Shown here piece after piece: positions 51,550 through 61,113 of a stretch of 64,000 nucleotides of DNA. Position numbers and translations under genes: made by a program. Every line of letters starts with the position of its first letter. Positions within the stretch are counted from its first letter, which is position 1. The notes beneath the pieces were generated by a model, which was not told where the DNA came from, did not search any database, and worked only from the letters and a program-made list of their open reading frames with translations. Source of the DNA: Verrucomicrobiota bacterium (GTDB lineage Bacteria; Verrucomicrobiota; Verrucomicrobiia; Limisphaerales; JADLHS01). The stretch lies in NCBI GenBank assembly GCA_029573725.1, contig JAKQDQ010000104.1:18049-82048 (forward strand). Direction: 5' to 3'.

Positions 51550-53067
51550 TCAACATCTCTGAAAAGCCGGTGACGCCAGCATCAATGCCAGGCCCGCGCC
51601 GGATTCGTGATAGGCTTGCGCTTCGTCGGCGGTCGGTTTGCGGCCCAATAGATGCGCCATCAAGCCGTCGTCGCCGCCGGAGTTTTTTTGCAGTGTCGCG
51701 AAATCAATTCGGGTTCCCTTGAGCTTGTTCTCGCTCACGGCCAGCGCAAAATTCCAGCGCCACAGCAGCGTGCCCAGCCACGGCGCGGCGGGTTCGGGAT
51801 AACCGTCGGGCGTCGGGTAATTGAACGGCGCGTGGCCCATGCGCCGCAGGTAATCAATGATTTCCAGCCCGGCGTCGGTCTTCGCGCCGGTCGCGCGCAG
51901 GGCGGACACGATGTAATGGAAGGGCCGCTTGAATTTGTTCCCGCGCGCCCGGCGAAATTCCTCCGAGGCAAACAATGCCCGCAGGGTCGCGCGAATGTCG
52001 CCGCTGCTTTGCGTGAAGGCGTCGGCAACCTTTTCAATCGCGCCGGCCGGTGGTTCGTCCGCGATGAAACGCCGGCACAATTTCGTGCTGATGTGCTTCG
52101 CGGTTGAAGGATGTCGCGTTACGATTTCCAAAACGCGGTCGAGTTCCCGCTGGCCGAGCCGTTCGCGGTCTTCCTTGTTCAAGCGGTCGGGGATGGCGGA
52201 AATCTTTTGCCCCAGCACTTCCTTTGCATCGCAATCGTGCTGGTGCAGTTTGAATTCCACCTTGCCGATTTCAAAATACGGCGGGCGATTGCGCGAGCGC
52301 ACCGTCCAGCCGGTCAGGCAGCGCGCCACTTCCATCACGTCGCGCTGCGTGTAGCCGCCGTGAACGCCCAGCGTGTGCAGCTCCAGCAATTCGCGCGCGT
52401 AATTTTCGTTCGGCTTGTCTTTGCGATTTTCGCGGCGATTCACGCGCCCGTCGAGATACCACAGCATCGCCGGACTCAACGCGGACGCGCGCAGCAGGTC
52501 GGCAAATTTTCCGAGCGCGTGCCGGCGAATCACCTCGCGGTCGTCGGCCACCTTGAGCCATTTCGCATCGCCCTTGGACGGGTCTATGTTGAAGTGGTCG
52601 GACCAGAACTGAACCATCACTTCAAACAACTGCCGTTCGGACAACACGGCGCGGGTCAGGGTGCCGCGCATCAGTTCGTTCTGCAACAATTCCTCCTGAT
52701 ACTCGAACAATTCCCCGAGCGGCTGGGCGAGGGTTTCAAACCGGCGCACGGCGTAATCGGTCTCGTCGTCAGGAATCTTTTCCGGGCTTAACTGGTGGTC
52801 GAGGTAGGCGGCCGCAGCCTCGTCAGGAGTTGCCCCCTGTTTTTTTACGCGCTCGTATTCGCCAGGCCGCGCACCGAACGCGGCCCGGTTCAGGGCGTGG
52901 GTGACGGCGTCAATCTGCTCCGAAGCGGGCGGCGCGAAGGGGCCGGAATTTTTTGCCGGCTCGTAAAGCGCGCGGACTTCACGCGGCAACCGGTCGCACC
53001 CCACCGTTGCCAGCAACGCCGCGCTGCTGCCGCCGACCTTCAGAAATTTTCGGCGCGTGAGGTTCAT
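51550..53067 (-). CDS. DUF1800 family protein, Tat-exported (copy 2)
   Basis: A 505-residue protein. Seen: twin-arginine signal with possible lipobox (TRRKFLKVGGSSAALLATVGC), THALNRAAFGARPGEYERV, MVQFWSDHFNI, RHALGKFADLL, KPNENYARELLELHTLG and VARCLTGWTVRS. These are the DUF1800 core blocks. It lies 7 bp after a small membrane-protein gene, so the two are probably co-transcribed. Unlike copy 1, it carries its own export signal, and sequence similarity to copy 1 is limited to the motif blocks, so the two are not a recent duplication. Confidence 0.92.
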   Translation of the reverse strand: MNLTRRKFLKVGGSSAALLATVGCDRLPREVRALYEPAKNSGPFAPPASEQIDAVTHALNRAAFGARPGEYERVKKQGATPDEAAAAYLDHQLSPEKIPDDETDYAVRRFETLAQPLGELFEYQEELLQNELMRGTLTRAVLSERQLFEVMVQFWSDHFNIDPSKGDAKWLKVADDREVIRRHALGKFADLLRASALSPAMLWYLDGRVNRRENRKDKPNENYARELLELHTLGVHGGYTQRDVMEVARCLTGWTVRSRNRPPYFEIGKVEFKLHQHDCDAKEVLGQKISAIPDRLNKEDRERLGQRELDRVLEIVTRHPSTAKHISTKLCRRFIADEPPAGAIEKVADAFTQSSGDIRATLRALFASEEFRRARGNKFKRPFHYIVSALRATGAKTDAGLEIIDYLRRMGHAPFNYPTPDGYPEPAAPWLGTLLWRWNFALAVSENKLKGTRIDFATLQKNSGGDDGLMAHLLGRKPTADEAQAYHESGAGLALMLASPAFQRC

Positions 53068-53074
53068 TTATTTT

Positions 53075-53596
53075 TCACGCCGGGGACGGATTCATGACCG
53101 GCGGCGGCTGATCGGGCGTTGATTTCATGGATTTCAAACTCAATACAAACGCGCCAAGGCCACTGGCCAGCGCCCAAACCGGCAGCACGAACCAGCCAAA
53201 AAACGGCAGCAAAAATGTCAGCGACAACAACACGCCGCCGCGCAAGACGCGACGCCAGGGCTGGCGTTCGTCCAGCGGCGACGGCAACCCCGCGCCAATG
53301 CGCCGCACCAGTCCAGTCGAACCCACGAGGCCCAGGAGAACCGGAACCGCCATGATGACGACACCGATTAATTTCAAGACGGGATTGGGCAGTTGGGAAA
53401 TTTTCGCGCCGGCGACGAAAGGAATCACGCCAATCGCCAGTCCCAGCAACGTGATGCGCACCGGCGTGGCGTAGCGTTCGCTGGCGCGCTGGACGACGTT
53501 GGGAAACAACGCGTGCGCCACAAGCCAGTAGCTGACGTAAATCGTCAGCCCGCCGACGATGAGCAGGAAAATTTTCAGAATATCGGCCATGATCAT
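53075..53596 (-). CDS. Small integral membrane protein of unknown function
   Basis: About 173 residues with four hydrophobic helices (LKIFLLIVGGLTIYVSYWLVAHA, landmark LLIVGGLTIYVSYWLV; RITLLGLAIGVIPFVAG; LIGVVIMAVPVLLGLVG; LLSLTFLLPFFGWFVLP and ALASGLGAFVLSL). No known family is recognised. Start: the minus strand reads GGAGG, 9 nt, then ATG at 53596, a good Shine-Dalgarno spacing, preferred over the ATG at 53590 or the TTG at 53602. It is directly upstream of DUF1800 copy 2. Confidence 0.75.
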   Translation of the reverse strand: MIMADILKIFLLIVGGLTIYVSYWLVAHALFPNVVQRASERYATPVRITLLGLAIGVIPFVAGAKISQLPNPVLKLIGVVIMAVPVLLGLVGSTGLVRRIGAGLPSPLDERQPWRRVLRGGVLLSLTFLLPFFGWFVLPVWALASGLGAFVLSLKSMKSTPDQPPPVMNPSPA

Positions 53597-53801
53597 AAGC
53601 AAAGTCCTCCAAAGGTGAGCGGTTTCATTCGCGTCCGGTTCGGCGAAAGTTGGCGTTTGGTTGCCATGCCTGGTTTCTACACCATCCCGGCGCGGTTGTT
53701 AATCAAAATTCGCGCCCGCCAGGATTCCGCGCCTGCGGGGATCCCGCCACGGGCAATCGGGTCTGAATCCTCGAAATCTTCATTTATTACGCCTCGCATA
53801 A

Positions 53802-53975
53802 ATGAGCAACAACTGGTTGCCAAGAAAGCGCGAGCTGTTGCCCGAAGGGGCGGATCAATGGGGTGCGCCGTTGGCGGCGCCGGAGTTGCCGTCGCGTTTA
53901 CCGGCTCAGGTGCCGAATGGCCTTCGGACAAGAGTTCGCCAGGGCGTGGCCCTCTTTTCAGGGACTTTTATTTAG
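53802..53975 (+). CDS. Short ORF, possible gene fragment
   Basis: A 57-codon frame starting MSNNWLPRKRELLPEGADQW and ending in GVALFSGTFI. The opening resembles N-terminal starts of a family of small secreted verrucomicrobial proteins, but no full domain follows. It lies beside the decayed transposase and may be a remnant. Confidence 0.2.
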   Translation: MSNNWLPRKRELLPEGADQWGAPLAAPELPSRLPAQVPNGLRTRVRQGVALFSGTFI

Positions 53976-54420
53976 CGCAGGCCAGGAGTGTTTCTTCCAG
54001 CGGGCAATCGCCGCTTCATCGCGCTGAAGGGCCCGACCGCTGGGGCGCCGGAAATTCCAGCTCAGCCGCCCCAAGCGGCGTCACACATGGCTGGAATGCA
54101 ACCGCACCGTGCGCTGACGTTGGATCAGGGTGGCCACCCACGGCGGCGTCCAGAGGTCGTTGTGGGAGCCGTGAGCTTGGACGCCTTGTGCCAGGGTCCG
54201 TAGCAAGGTTCGTTTGTGGGTTGACGTGAGTTTAGGGTGCCGGCCCAAAGACCTCCGTTTCCACGCCTCGGTTTTGGCAGCCTTGCGCTGCCGTTCCCAG
54301 CGCAGGGCACTGCCCGGCTGACGTCGCACCGCCGGGCCACTTCCGCTTGCGCAACGCCCCGGGCGAGCAGGGGCATGTCTTCGCGCGCCCGCCTGGCGGT
54401 GCCGCTCCTGCGGCAGGATC
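53960..54420 (-). pseudogene. Decayed IS630-family transposase fragment
   Basis: Two minus-strand frames together resemble the N-terminal half of an IS630-type transposase. Frame A (from 54376) has LLARGVAQAEVARRCDVSRA, the winged helix-turn-helix. Frame B then has WKRRSLGRHPKLTS, DLWTPPWVATLIQR and LHSSHV, a stop codon where the family has Trp, and then, in the same frame, RLSWNFRRPSGRALQRDEA and AIARWKKHSWPALNKSP. So there is a frameshift near 54310 and nonsense codons at about 54080 and 53960. The catalytic DDE half is missing. Confidence 0.75.
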
Positions 54421-54615
54421 GTGTTACTTCTTTATGCGAGGGGCAATAGAAGCCTGAATTCTACTACGGCTGGGTGGCTCCAAATTCTTTGCCCAAACAA
54501 CGCCCCATCATGTCCCCGTCGACTCCATGCCACTGCGGGGGAGGCAGGGAGGATGAGAACGGGGAAAAGACCCGTCATCATCGGGCTTACCCAGGCACTA
54601 ACGGGCCGAAAAGAA

Positions 54616-54691
54616 TGGTGGAGCCGAGGAGATTCGAACTCCTGACCCCCACAATGCCATTGTGGTGCTCTACCAACTGAGCTACGACCCC
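54616..54691 (-). tRNA. tRNA-Ala(GGC)
   Basis: On the minus strand GGGGTCG (from 54691) pairs with CGGCTCC (two G-U pairs), the anticodon stem CCACA/TGTGG encloses ATGGCAT with anticodon GGC, and the T-arm AGGAG/CTCCT encloses TTCGAAT. CCA is encoded at 54618-54616. Confidence 0.95.
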
Positions 54692-54798
54692 ATCCCAAAG
54701 CGCCGCCACTTTACCGCGCCCGGTGGTGAAGTCAAAAGCAAATTCCGCGCGCCGCGCAAAGTGCTTCCCATTCCCACCGCCAACGGTAGCATGACCGC

Positions 54799-55284
54799 AT
54801 GCCAACATTTGACATCGTGAGTGAGGTGAATTCGATGGAAATCGAAAACGCCGTCAACCTGGCGCGAAAGGAACTGGCCAACCGCTTCGATTTCAAGGGG
54901 AGCCGGGCCGGAATCGTCCTGGAGAAGAACGAGATCAATCTTTCCGCTGAAGATCAGTTCAAGCTCCAGGCACTGGAAGAAATCGTGATGGGCAAGCTGG
55001 CCCGGCGCAACATCAGCCTGAAAAATGTGGAGCGTGGCGAACCCGATGTTTCGCCCCTGGGGCATGCGCGGCAGTCCATCAAGATCAAACAGGGCGTCGC
55101 CCCCGAGGTGGCCAAGCAGATCACCACCTTCATCCGGGAACACAAGTTCAAGGTGACGACGCAAATCCAGGATCGGCAAATCCGCGTCACGGGCAAGAGC
55201 CGGGATGAATTGCAGGCGGTGATGGCGGCCGTGCGCGGGAAGGATTTCCCGGTGGCCCTGCAGTTTCAGAATTTCCGGGATTGA
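54799..55284 (+). CDS. yajQ: YajQ-family nucleotide (cyclic-di-GMP) binding protein
   Basis: A 161-residue cytoplasmic protein with two RNA-binding-like folds. Seen: MPTFDIVSEVNSMEIENAVNLA (landmark FDIVSEVN), RFDFKGSRAGIVLEKN, RQSIKIKQGVAPEVAKQI and the terminal FPVALQFQNFRD. Known: full-length YajQ proteins bind c-di-GMP in some bacteria and act with transcription regulators. It begins a run of five tightly packed housekeeping genes; tilS follows after 18 bp. Confidence 0.96.
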   Translation: MPTFDIVSEVNSMEIENAVNLARKELANRFDFKGSRAGIVLEKNEINLSAEDQFKLQALEEIVMGKLARRNISLKNVERGEPDVSPLGHARQSIKIKQGVAPEVAKQITTFIREHKFKVTTQIQDRQIRVTGKSRDELQAVMAAVRGKDFPVALQFQNFRD

Positions 55285-55302
55285 AGAGGGTGGTGGACGG
55301 TC

Positions 55303-56724
55303 ATGGATCTTCCGGAGCAAGTGGCCGACCTGATGGAGCAGCAGCGGCTGCTGCACCCGGGCGAACGGGTTTTGGTGGCGGTTTCCGGCGGTCTGGACTC
55401 CGTTGCGTTGTTGACGGTGCTGGAGGAATTGGCGCCGCGCTTCGGGTGGAAGTTGTGCGTGGCGCATTTCAATCATCAGTTGCGCGGCCGCGCCAGTGAC
55501 GGTGATGAGCGGTTCGTGCAACGCATGGCGCAGCGGCTCAAGCTGCCCTGGCACCCGGGACGCGGCGATGTGGCCGGACTGGCGGCACGGTCGGGAACCT
55601 CCATTGAAATGGCGGCGCGACGGTTGCGGCACGAATTTCTGGCCCGGACCGCGCGCCGGTTCCAGTGCCCGGCGATTGCGCTGGCGCATCATGCAGATGA
55701 CCAGGTGGAACTGTTTTTTTTACGTTTGTTGCGCGGCGCGAGCGGAGAGGGGTTGCGCGGCATGGAACCCCGCTCGGCCTCCCCCGCGGCTCCGCAACTC
55801 CGCCTGGTGCGCCCCTTTCTGACGATGGCGCGGAAGGACCTGGAAGCGTTCGTCCGCCAGCGCCGGCTCCGCTTTCGCGAGGACGCCACCAATGCCTCGC
55901 GCGTCCCGTTGCGCAACCGGGTGCGCCGCGAACTGCTGCCGTGGCTGCGCAAAGAGTTTCAACCGGCATTGAACCAGGTCGTTCTGCGGACCATGGAGCT
56001 GATTGGCGACGATGCCGAAGAGGTGAGCCGGGTGGCACGGCAGTGGGCGGCGGCGCCCGCGCCCCGCCCGGCCTGGGAGCGGTTGCCGCGCGCCCTGCAA
56101 CGCCGGATCATTCAACAGCGATTGCAACGACTGCAGGTCCCCGTGGATTTCGATTTGGTGGAGCGCCTGCGCCGCAGCGCCGGCCGGCCGATCTCCGTTG
56201 GAGACCGCTGGGTCCAGCGGGAGCGGGATGGGCAGTTGCGATGCTTGAGCCAGCCGGCAGCGGAGTTTAATCCGGCCGAGCGGGGCATCGCGCTCACGCC
56301 CCGGGGGAGCGTCAATTTCGGCCAGCTGCAGATTGACTGGAAATTAGCCAGGCGCGTGAAGGTTAAGGACAAGGCGGACGGGGTCGAATTTTTCGATGCC
56401 GCCAGCGTGGGGCGCCGGATTATTTTACGCCATTGGCGCCCGGGTGACCGGTTTCAACCCATTGGCATGAAAACGGCAGTCAAATTGCAGGACTGCTTTG
56501 TCAATCAGAAGATTTCCAGATCACGGAGGCACGAATTAACACTGGCGACCACTTCATCGGGCGTCATTTTTTGGGTGGAAGGCCTGCGTCTCGGCGCGGT
56601 CGCCCGCCTGACGCCGGCGACGCGGCAAATTTTGGTCTGGCGTTGGCGCCGCGGGCCGGCCGCGCAATCCTGCATTGCGGGCGGCGCCGAGCCATGCTAC
56701 GCTCGACGAGCTGGAAACAGGTAG
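55303..56724 (+). CDS. tilS: tRNA(Ile)-lysidine synthetase
   Basis: A 473-residue enzyme that changes the wobble C of the CAU anticodon of a tRNA-Ile to lysidine, using lysine and ATP. Seen: the PP-loop VSGGLDSVALL, AHFNHQLRGRASDGDE, IALAHHADDQVELFFLRLLRGAS (landmark AHHADDQVE), FREDATNAS and RNRVRRELLPWL; a central substrate domain and a C-terminal TilS domain (RHWRPGDRFQPIGM) complete the expected layout. It is 3 bp upstream of ftsH, so likely co-transcribed. Confidence 0.95.
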   Translation: MDLPEQVADLMEQQRLLHPGERVLVAVSGGLDSVALLTVLEELAPRFGWKLCVAHFNHQLRGRASDGDERFVQRMAQRLKLPWHPGRGDVAGLAARSGTSIEMAARRLRHEFLARTARRFQCPAIALAHHADDQVELFFLRLLRGASGEGLRGMEPRSASPAAPQLRLVRPFLTMARKDLEAFVRQRRLRFREDATNASRVPLRNRVRRELLPWLRKEFQPALNQVVLRTMELIGDDAEEVSRVARQWAAAPAPRPAWERLPRALQRRIIQQRLQRLQVPVDFDLVERLRRSAGRPISVGDRWVQRERDGQLRCLSQPAAEFNPAERGIALTPRGSVNFGQLQIDWKLARRVKVKDKADGVEFFDAASVGRRIILRHWRPGDRFQPIGMKTAVKLQDCFVNQKISRSRRHELTLATTSSGVIFWVEGLRLGAVARLTPATRQILVWRWRRGPAAQSCIAGGAEPCYARRAGNR

Positions 56725-56727
56725 ATC

Positions 56728-58803
56728 ATGTCCGAAAATAAGAAGATGAACGGCAACGACAAAAACATGCGCAAGCCGGGCGGCGGTCGGATGCAGCCAA
56801 GCACGATTGCGGTGTGGATCGCGATCATCGGCGGCATGGCGCTGCTGTTCAGCATGAAGGGGAAATGGGGGGAACCGAACCGCACCGAAATCTCCCAGTA
56901 TGATTTTGTGCAAAAGGTGCATTCGAATCTGATCGCCAGCGCCAAGGTCAATTACGGCCAGCAATCCTCCCTGACGGAAATTACCGGGACGTACTACAAG
57001 ACGGATGAGCAGGGGGAGAAGTTGATGGCCGGCGGCAAGCCGGTGGAAGTGCCCTTCCACACCAAGGTGGTGATGACCGAATCGTTTGCGGACCAGTTGC
57101 GCAATGTGAAGCAGATCGAACCACGGGAAAGCAGCGCCTTGTTGTTCAACATTGGCGTGAACATTTTGTTCCTGGGGCTGTTCGTGTTCCTCATCTGGTT
57201 CTTCTTCATCCGTCCGATTCGCATGGCGGGCAAGGGAGCTTTGAGCTTTGGCAAGAGCAAGGCGCGGCTGCTGGCGAAGGAACGCAACAAGACCACCTTC
57301 AAGGATGTGGCGGGCGTGGAGGAGGCCATTGAGGAGGTTTCGGAACTGGTCGAGTTCCTGAAGGACCCGAAGAAATTCCAGCGTCTGGGTGGCCGGATTC
57401 CCAAGGGGGTGCTGATGATTGGGCCGCCCGGCACCGGGAAAACCCTGCTGGCCAAGGCAATCGCCGGAGAGGCGGATGCGGCGTTTTTCAGCATCAGCGG
57501 TTCGGATTTCGTGGAAATGTTTGTCGGCGTGGGCGCCAGCCGCGTGCGGGACATGTTTGAACAGGCGCGGAAGAACACGCCCTGCCTGGTGTTCATTGAC
57601 GAGATTGATGCGGTGGGGCGTTCCCGCGGGCATGGTCTTGGCGGCGGCAACGATGAACGGGAACAGACCCTTAATGCGTTGCTCGTCGAGATGGACGGCT
57701 TCGATACGCAGGAGGGCATCATCATCATCGCGGCGACAAACCGCCCCGACGTGCTGGATCCGGCCCTGTTGCGCCCCGGCCGGTTCGACCGGCAGGTTAC
57801 CGTTAATCTGCCGGACGTGCGGGGACGGGAGGCCATCCTGAAAGTCCACGCGAAAAACGTGAAGCTGCTGCCGGAGGTGGATCTATCGGTGATTGCCCGC
57901 GGCACGCCGGGCTTCTCCGGTGCGGAACTGGCCAACTTGCTGAACGAAGCGGCGCTCCTGGCGGCCCGCACGAACAAGAAGGGCATCGGCATGGTGGAAC
58001 TGGAGGAGGCGCGCGACAAGGTGCGGTGGGGACGGGAACGCCGCAGCATGGCCATGACGGATGAGGAGAAGAAATTTACGGCCTGGCACGAGGCCGGCCA
58101 TGCACTGGTGAACGTGGTCCTCAAACATACGCATCCCCTGCACAAGGTGACGATTATTCCACGCGGTCAGGCATTGGGCGCAACCATGTACCTGCCCAAG
58201 GATGACGTGCTCAGCCGGCGGCGCAAGGAGATGCTCGACACCATCGCCGTCACCATGGCCGGACGCATAGCCGAGTTGATTGTGTCAGAGGACATTTCGA
58301 CCGGGGCCGCCGGGGACATTCAACAGGCCACGTCCATGGCCCGGGCCATGGTCATGCATTACGGCATGAGCGACAAGCTGGGCATGGTGCTATATGGGGA
58401 AAGCCAGGAATACGTTTTCCTGGGGCGCGACATGATGCGCTCCAAGGACTACAGCGAACAGACGGCGCAGGAGATTGATGCCGAGGTCAAACGCATCATT
58501 GATGAAGCCTACCAGAAGGCCAAGGACACCATTGACACGCATCGCGACAAACTGGAGATGATCGCCAACGCGTTGCTCGAGTACGAAACGCTTGACGGAA
58601 CGCAGGTGGAAGAGATTGTGCGGACGGGTAAATTCACGCCGCCGCAGAAGCCGAGCGATCCGGGACCGCTGGTTGGCGCTCCCGCCGGCACGCCGCTGCC
58701 GGAGGCGCCGCCCAAACAAGTCCCGCCAACCTTGCCCGGCTTGGGAACGCCCGCCCCGGCGCCCGCCGCCAAGATCCGGCTTCCCCTCCGGAACCCGCGC
58801 TGA
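56728..58803 (+). CDS. ftsH: ATP-dependent zinc metalloprotease FtsH
   Basis: A 691-residue membrane-bound AAA+ protease that degrades membrane and short-lived proteins. Seen: TM1 ([17 protein letters not shown]), a periplasmic part, TM2 near residues 135-160, Walker A GPPGTGKT near residue 232, Walker [12 protein letters not shown], the SRH region [20 protein letters not shown], and the zinc motif HEAGH near residue 454. Odd: the N-terminal cytoplasmic tail is basic and glycine-rich, and the C-terminal 60 residues are Pro/Ala-rich and unlike the usual FtsH tail. rpe follows after 15 bp. Confidence 0.98.
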   Translation: MSENKKMNGNDKNMRKPGGGRMQPSTIAVWIAIIGGMALLFSMKGKWGEPNRTEISQYDFVQKVHSNLIASAKVNYGQQSSLTEITGTYYKTDEQGEKLMAGGKPVEVPFHTKVVMTESFADQLRNVKQIEPRESSALLFNIGVNILFLGLFVFLIWFFFIRPIRMAGKGALSFGKSKARLLAKERNKTTFKDVAGVEEAIEEVSELVEFLKDPKKFQRLGGRIPKGVLMIGPPGTGKTLLAKAIAGEADAAFFSISGSDFVEMFVGVGASRVRDMFEQARKNTPCLVFIDEIDAVGRSRGHGLGGGNDEREQTLNALLVEMDGFDTQEGIIIIAATNRPDVLDPALLRPGRFDRQVTVNLPDVRGREAILKVHAKNVKLLPEVDLSVIARGTPGFSGAELANLLNEAALLAARTNKKGIGMVELEEARDKVRWGRERRSMAMTDEEKKFTAWHEAGHALVNVVLKHTHPLHKVTIIPRGQALGATMYLPKDDVLSRRRKEMLDTIAVTMAGRIAELIVSEDISTGAAGDIQQATSMARAMVMHYGMSDKLGMVLYGESQEYVFLGRDMMRSKDYSEQTAQEIDAEVKRIIDEAYQKAKDTIDTHRDKLEMIANALLEYETLDGTQVEEIVRTGKFTPPQKPSDPGPLVGAPAGTPLPEAPPKQVPPTLPGLGTPAPAPAAKIRLPLRNPR

Positions 58804-58818
58804 GTAAGCTGGCCTCGC

Positions 58819-59517
58819 ATGATCATTGCGCCGTCGCTGCTGGCCGCTGATTTCGGCCACTTCGCCAAGGAAACCGCCCGGGTGCAAAAAACCGATGCGG
58901 AATGGCTGCACCTGGACATCATGGATGGGCATTTCGTGCCGAACCTTTCTTTTGGTCCGCAGGTCGTCAAAGCTGTCCGTTCCCTAAGCCGGCAATTCTT
59001 CGATGTGCATTTGATGTGCAGTCAACCGGAGATTCTGCTCGAACCCTTTGTCCGGGCGGGCGCGGATCAGCTGATTGTGCATGTCGAATTGGGGGAAGCG
59101 GTGCTGCCGTTACTCTGGAAAATCCGCTCCTTGGGCCGCCGCGTCGGCCTGGCCATCAACCCGCCCACCGAAATCCGCCGCGTTGCGCCCTACCTGGACA
59201 AGATCGATCATCTGCTGGTCATGACCGTGAATCCCGGATTTGGCGGACAGGACTTTATCCACGAAGCGCTGCCCAAGGTGCAGCAGGCCCGGGACTGGCG
59301 GGGGGAAAAAGGGCTGGCGTTTTCCATTGGGGTGGATGGCGGAGTGGGTTTCGACACGGTGGGGGAATGCGCGCAGGCGGGGGCGGACGTTTTCGTGAGC
59401 GGCAGCGCGTTGTTTGCCGCTCCCAGTTTGAAGCGGGCGGTGACGCGCATGCGCCGCCTGGCCCACGAACACGATCCCGCCCTGGCGGATCTGAAAATTT
59501 CCACACCCGCATCATGA
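58819..59517 (+). CDS. rpe: Ribulose-phosphate 3-epimerase
   Basis: A 232-residue TIM-barrel enzyme interconverting ribulose 5-phosphate and xylulose 5-phosphate in the pentose phosphate pathway. Seen: IIAPSLLAADFGHF, LHLDIMDGHFVPNLSFGP with the catalytic Asp and metal His, FDVHLMCSQPE, MTVNPGFGGQ and the phosphate-binding VDGGVGFDT and VSGSALF. The stop overlaps the start of the phosphohexomutase gene (ATGA), indicating translational coupling. Confidence 0.97.
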   Translation: MIIAPSLLAADFGHFAKETARVQKTDAEWLHLDIMDGHFVPNLSFGPQVVKAVRSLSRQFFDVHLMCSQPEILLEPFVRAGADQLIVHVELGEAVLPLLWKIRSLGRRVGLAINPPTEIRRVAPYLDKIDHLLVMTVNPGFGGQDFIHEALPKVQQARDWRGEKGLAFSIGVDGGVGFDTVGECAQAGADVFVSGSALFAAPSLKRAVTRMRRLAHEHDPALADLKISTPAS

Positions 59518-60929
59518 GCATCAAATTTGGCACCGACGGTTGGCGCGCAGTAATCGCCGAGGAATTCACGTTTGCCAATGTCGCCCGCGTCGCGCAGGCC
59601 ACGGCGGATTATTGGAAGGCCCATCCGGTGGCCGGCACAGAGCGGACGGTGGTGATCGGTTACGATCGGCGCTTTCTCTCGGATGCATTTGCCCGCCGCG
59701 CCGCCGAGGTGTTTGCCGGAAATGATTTCACCGTCGTGCTCACGCCCGCCCCCACGCCGACCCCGTCGGTCTCCTTTGCCGTCAAGGCCCTGCGGGCGGT
59801 GGGCGGGGTCATGCTGACGGCCAGCCACAACCCGCCGGTTTTTAACGGCTTCAAACTGAAATCGCATTATGGCGGGTCGAGTGATCCCCAAACCTGCCGG
59901 GACATCGAAAGCTGGCTGGATCGGAATCCGGTCCGCGCGGTGGCCGCGGACGCGGCGATCAGGGACCGGCGAATCAGGCTCCAGGATGTGCGGCCCAGAC
60001 ATTATGCCGCGCTGAAAAAGCTGGTGGATTTCAAACGCATCGCCGGATCTGGATTGCGGTTTGCGCACGATGCCCTGTTTGGCGTGGGCGCCGGCTGTTT
60101 TGAGCAGTTGCTTGCGGGCACGACCTGCAAAGTCACCACGCTCAATGGCGCACACGATCCCTTGTTCGGCGGCATCAATCCCGAACCCGTCGTCGCCAAT
60201 TACACGCGCACCCAGGCCTATCTGAAAAAGCACCCGCACGATCTTTGCCTGGTCACGGATGGCGATGCGGATCGCATCGGCGGCATGGATGGCCGCGGCC
60301 GTTATCTGACCACCCACATTCTCATCTGCCTGCTGCTGGCGCACCTTTACCACAACCGCCACGGCCAAGGACGCGTGGTCAAGGCGCTGACCACGACTTC
60401 CATGCTGGATAAGATGTGTGCAGCCTACGGCCTGCCGTTGACCGAGACGGGCGTGGGGTTCAAGTACATTTGTGCTGAAATGTTGCAGGGCGGCGTGCTG
60501 CTTGGCGCCGAGGAAAGCGGAGGAATCGGATTCCCGAGGCACATTCCCGAGCGGGATGGGATCGCCGCGGGGCTGATGCTGCTGGAAATGCTGGCGATTG
60601 AAAACGGCTCCCTGAACCGCTTGATCGCCCGGCTGGAGAAGCAATTTGGGCCGCATCGGTACGGCCGGATCGACACACCCTTCCCCCTGGAGAAACGGGA
60701 GGCCTTGATGGAATTCCTCAAGCGTCAGGCGCCCGACACGTTGTTGCGCTCACCGGTGGTGCAGGTCAAAACCTTCGACGGCGTGAAATACGTTGCGCAA
60801 GACGATTCCTGGCTGATGCTGCGCGGTTCGGGAACCGAGCCCATCCTGCGCATTTACGCCGAGGCCGGCTCAGAAGCCACCGTGGCCAGGCTGCTGCGGC
60901 TCGGCGAATCATTGACAAAGCACGTTTAA
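59514..60929 (+). CDS. Phosphoglucomutase/phosphomannomutase family protein
   Basis: A 471-residue alpha-D-phosphohexomutase. Seen: FGTDGWRAVIAEEF at the start, the catalytic serine in MLTASHNPPVFNGFKL, the metal-binding TDGDADRIG, the sugar-binding GAEESGGIGF and the phosphate-binding RGSGTEPILRIYAE. All four family domains are represented. Whether it prefers glucose, mannose or glucosamine phosphate cannot be told; the lack of RxGR-like GlmM hallmarks and the G-D-A-D-R-I motif suit the PGM/PMM group. Its ATG overlaps the rpe stop by 4 nt. Confidence 0.92.
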   Translation: MSIKFGTDGWRAVIAEEFTFANVARVAQATADYWKAHPVAGTERTVVIGYDRRFLSDAFARRAAEVFAGNDFTVVLTPAPTPTPSVSFAVKALRAVGGVMLTASHNPPVFNGFKLKSHYGGSSDPQTCRDIESWLDRNPVRAVAADAAIRDRRIRLQDVRPRHYAALKKLVDFKRIAGSGLRFAHDALFGVGAGCFEQLLAGTTCKVTTLNGAHDPLFGGINPEPVVANYTRTQAYLKKHPHDLCLVTDGDADRIGGMDGRGRYLTTHILICLLLAHLYHNRHGQGRVVKALTTTSMLDKMCAAYGLPLTETGVGFKYICAEMLQGGVLLGAEESGGIGFPRHIPERDGIAAGLMLLEMLAIENGSLNRLIARLEKQFGPHRYGRIDTPFPLEKREALMEFLKRQAPDTLLRSPVVQVKTFDGVKYVAQDDSWLMLRGSGTEPILRIYAEAGSEATVARLLRLGESLTKHV

Positions 60930-61113
60930 CGGCCACAATGGGAGCGGATGGGGACACGAGTTCTTCGTATGAACCCGTTCGCGGGCAAAGCGTCCGGATT
61001 TCGGCATCAGAACGTCTGCCGGGCAGAAACATGCACCGGCCGTCGGGGTTGTGAGGTTGTGCGGCGCGTTTCCCGGCTTGAATGACTGCATTGAAATTGA
61101 ACGCACCACGCCT

